Origin: Apostichopus parvimensis
Taxonomy: Eukaryota; Echinodermata; Holothuroidea; Aspidochirotida; Stichopodidae
Assembly (NCBI GenBank): GCA_000934455.1
Contig: KN882836.1
Span: forward strand, 1 to 45,528
Length of the DNA stretch: 45,528 nt
Direction of reading: 5' to 3'
A program made the position numbers and the translations under genes. Shown here one piece after another: positions 42,771 through 45,528 of the stretch. How positions within the stretch are numbered: the first letter of the stretch is position 1; the number at the start of each line of letters is the position of its first letter. Under the pieces are notes generated by a model. That model searched no databases. It saw only the letters and a list, made by a program, of their open reading frames with translations, and was not told where the DNA came from.

Positions 42771-45528
42771 TTTGATATTAATATTGTAGTTGATTTCACT
42801 TTATTCTGATGAGTGAAGTAATCTGTGTTGTCCCTCATGGGCTACACCCAACAACCCCTTTTGTTTTGAAATGATTATACAACCTTGGAAAATAATTGGA
42901 ATAATGAGTGTGTCAGGTGGGGGTGGGGGAAGGGGGTGTGGACCAATGCAAGGACCATGCCTTATCTACTTGAGCACCAATAAGAATCTAACCATTCCAT
43001 GTTAAATGCCGGCCTGTTATTCATCACATTTATATATTGTGTTCATCTAGATGGTAAGGAAACAATTCTACCTCACTCATTGATGAAGACGTCAGTCATC
43101 AATCCACCGACAGAAACAAGCAAAGTTTGTGGTTAATTTTTTATTGAAAAGTTGTCGAAAGCTCTCTTTCTTGGCATCTGTGTTTTTCCTCGATTAATGG
43201 AAGGGAAAATCATAACAGACAAGGTTATGTATAAATAGAAGAACAAGTCAATAAAATAACAAGAGCGAAGCAAAATTTGATTGTTACCGTCGTTGTCATA
43301 TTTACTATCGATGATTTCTGTTATTATTATGATTGACTTTTCTTTCTTTCGACTGGGTAAAATGTACACACCAAGATGAAATAAACAAAAGTAATGAATA
43401 ATTAGCAAACACCCCCCCACACATTCCCCCTACCCATCCCCCACTCACCTACATAACCACCCTTCCTGCTTCTTTCTCTCATAGATCAAAGAATTTAGAG
43501 ATAAATGCATTGTTTGAATTTTTACAAAAAAACATACATTGAGAGGCAGAACAAGCTATCAAAATGAATATTTCGTAAAATGGTTCTTTCCTATCAGTTT
43601 AAAGGGTGAGAAGACTTGTGCAAAAAGAAACGTCTCATGCCGGTAATCTGACCTAGTTTCGTTGAGGTGTAACAGAAGTGTTAGACACCACCATCGATCC
43701 CAGAAAACACACACACCGTTTGCCACCATCGGTAATTAGACACTAGTGTACAGTCAGTACATACAGCTGGGGTCAATACCCACAGCACTGTATACAAACG
43801 ATACAGCAATAGACATCTCAGGTCCAGCTAAAGATAACAAGGTATCACATTTCATTTATGTCTGCATTTTGTAGCGACACGAACAAAACGTCACTTGTAA
43901 GCAACAGAAAGTTAACTTTTTCAGAGTGCGGCACGCGGTTTGGGGCGAGTCTTCAATGCCTTTAATACTACCTGTCATTGGAATATCCCTTCTAACTTGC
44001 TTGAAAGAAATAAGCAAACAAAATAAATTTTCATTGGACAGGGAATGCAATTTGTCCTGGTATCACATTGCTAATTGCTGTGCTACAAAGGGCAACTTGC
44101 ACACAGCAACCATAATAGAGTTTAAGTTAAGAGCCTGCCAAACTGTTACACATAATGTTAACATCAAATGAGTAATCAGGACTAATATCTTGCCTGCTTT
44201 TTTTACATTTTTGTTGCAAAATGCACTGGGGCCGGTGGAGAATATATACCACACATATCTTTGTAACATCATAAGTGTGGTTTTGCTTCTTTGCATAATT
44301 CTTGAAGCCAAATGAAACTGAAATAACTCACTTTCTACTTTGACCCCCAATCTTACATCTCTCCCCAACACACCACCACCCACTCCTTCACCCCCTCCCC
44401 CACCCCCCAACCCCAAATGAAAATTGAAAATTGTCATTAATCATTGAGCCATATAAGTATCAAAAATAAAATCAAACTATAAATTATATTGATATCTTTC
44501 GGGGAGAATATTCATCCCCATATTATATAGAAAACTTGGTTTAAAATCTCGATTGAATTTTTCAAGGTATCAGATGAAAATTGGCCACCTTGTCTCACAA
44601 AGGCATTTAAAAATTATTTTATTTACATGAAATATATCATAAATCTTGTCCAATACTACTGACAAAGCAAACTAACAACAAGATCTCTTAATTAAATTTA
44701 TGCTACTGCAAAGTAATTCTCTTTGCATGTTATATATAAAACTGTCAGCTATTTGAGAAAGCTACATTACAGTTAACTAGTGAATACTAAGTGTACAAAC
44801 ACAACATAAGCCCATGCAGAAATTGACCAAACTCGATTATTATGAAACTGGTAATAAATTAATCATTTTACTCACATTCATGAATGATATGTTTTGAAGA
44901 AACAAAACTAAATAGGTCACTACTTTTTAAGTAATACCAAAAAACAAAACAAAAATTGCAGAAAAACTACAAAACATTAACAAACAGTTCAAAGGCCATC
45001 CACATGGGCCCCAAACATTGCCTTTTAAGTTTTCAAATGCCATTCCTGAAAGATCTGATAAGCTTAATTATTCTATACAATGAGGAAGTGTTCAATAACA
45101 AACAAACCAAGAAAAGAACTGCCTGCATTTCTAGCATACCCGTGGACAATAATAGTCATCTTTAACAAGAACTACCATTAAACAAGAGAGCCTAAGCATA
45201 TATATACAAAGCCACTAGACACATTTGGTCCTACTTTCAATCATAAAAATATTCTGGTCTTCCATCTGACCACATTTGAAACTTGTTTAAATGGAACTGA
45301 CAGGATTAACAGATGTTACAAGCTACAAAACCATTAAAGGTATGGAAACTTATTCTTTCACCACTGGGAAAGTAGGTCAGAAAGATCTAGATTGGTCAGG
45401 GAAATGGTTGATAAATTTTCTTTGCAATGCATTTCTAAAAGGATGAAAACATTTTAAGATTGCTTACAATATTTTATCTGCCTGTCAAGTGAGATAGCCA
45501 AACAGAACTTTGTTGCCGTTTTTTTTTT
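42771..45528. other. Gene-free sequence to the right edge
   Basis: No protein homology was recognised. C-rich tracts lie at 43409-43465 and 44340-44415. On the minus strand AATAAA at 43140-43145 could end the 3'UTR of a convergent gene whose coding part lies past 45528, but nothing else supports that. Confidence 0.4.

Noticed and set aside
44063-44437. Minus-strand open frame of 124 codons
   Set aside because: Part is a C-rich simple tract read as glycines; the rest shows no known features.
1-45528. Prokaryote-style operon, phage, defence or toxin system
   Set aside because: All coding evidence is spliced animal housekeeping genes; nothing here resembles a bacterial or viral gene cluster.

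Overview
The window is animal nuclear DNA. It carries two intron-rich housekeeping genes transcribed away from each other, with AT-rich, repeat-laden introns and flanks. Both proteins align codon by codon with vertebrate orthologues, introns run about 0.2 to 5 kb with canonical GT-AG borders, and there are tRNA-derived SINE remnants and MITE-like palindromes. An invertebrate deuterostome is likely. An echinoderm, perhaps a sea cucumber, is my guess from overall texture (for example many TAGGCCTA words) and is not proven.

Positions 3090-29975 on the minus strand hold the complete coding span of transportin-1 (TNPO1, karyopherin beta-2). Twenty-two coding exons are visible. Every splice phase closes, and the protein is 890 residues if about 68 coding bases lie in the assembly gap at 16070-16704, the same length as the 890-residue human isoform. 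The stop codon is followed 8 bases later by a strong splice donor, and a good acceptor lies at 2911, so the 3'UTR is probably spliced. Positions 1-2911 would then hold 3'UTR and downstream sequence.

Positions 29976-35315 are the shared upstream region of the divergent pair, with no convincing gene, G-rich tracts, a short tandem duplication and a strong hairpin.

Positions 35516-41620 on the plus strand hold a complete F-box/WD-repeat gene best matching FBXW9: nine coding exons, 453 residues, one F-box and seven WD blades. Downstream lie a palindromic element with a duplicated right arm (42542-42770) and gene-free sequence to the end.

The two genes are not a known pathway pair. TNPO1 imports PY-NLS cargo into the nucleus and FBXW9 is a predicted SCF ubiquitin-ligase receptor. 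I found no novel multigene system. The items most worth a second look are non-coding: a retro-inserted fragment with a hammerhead-like core and a 12-bp target-site duplication; a roughly 142-bp tandem repeat in TNPO1 intron 1 bearing nuclear-receptor DR1 motifs; a block rich in TACTGTAC words; a palindromic element that supplies the first AATAAA after FBXW9; and a probable TNPO1 3'UTR intron.
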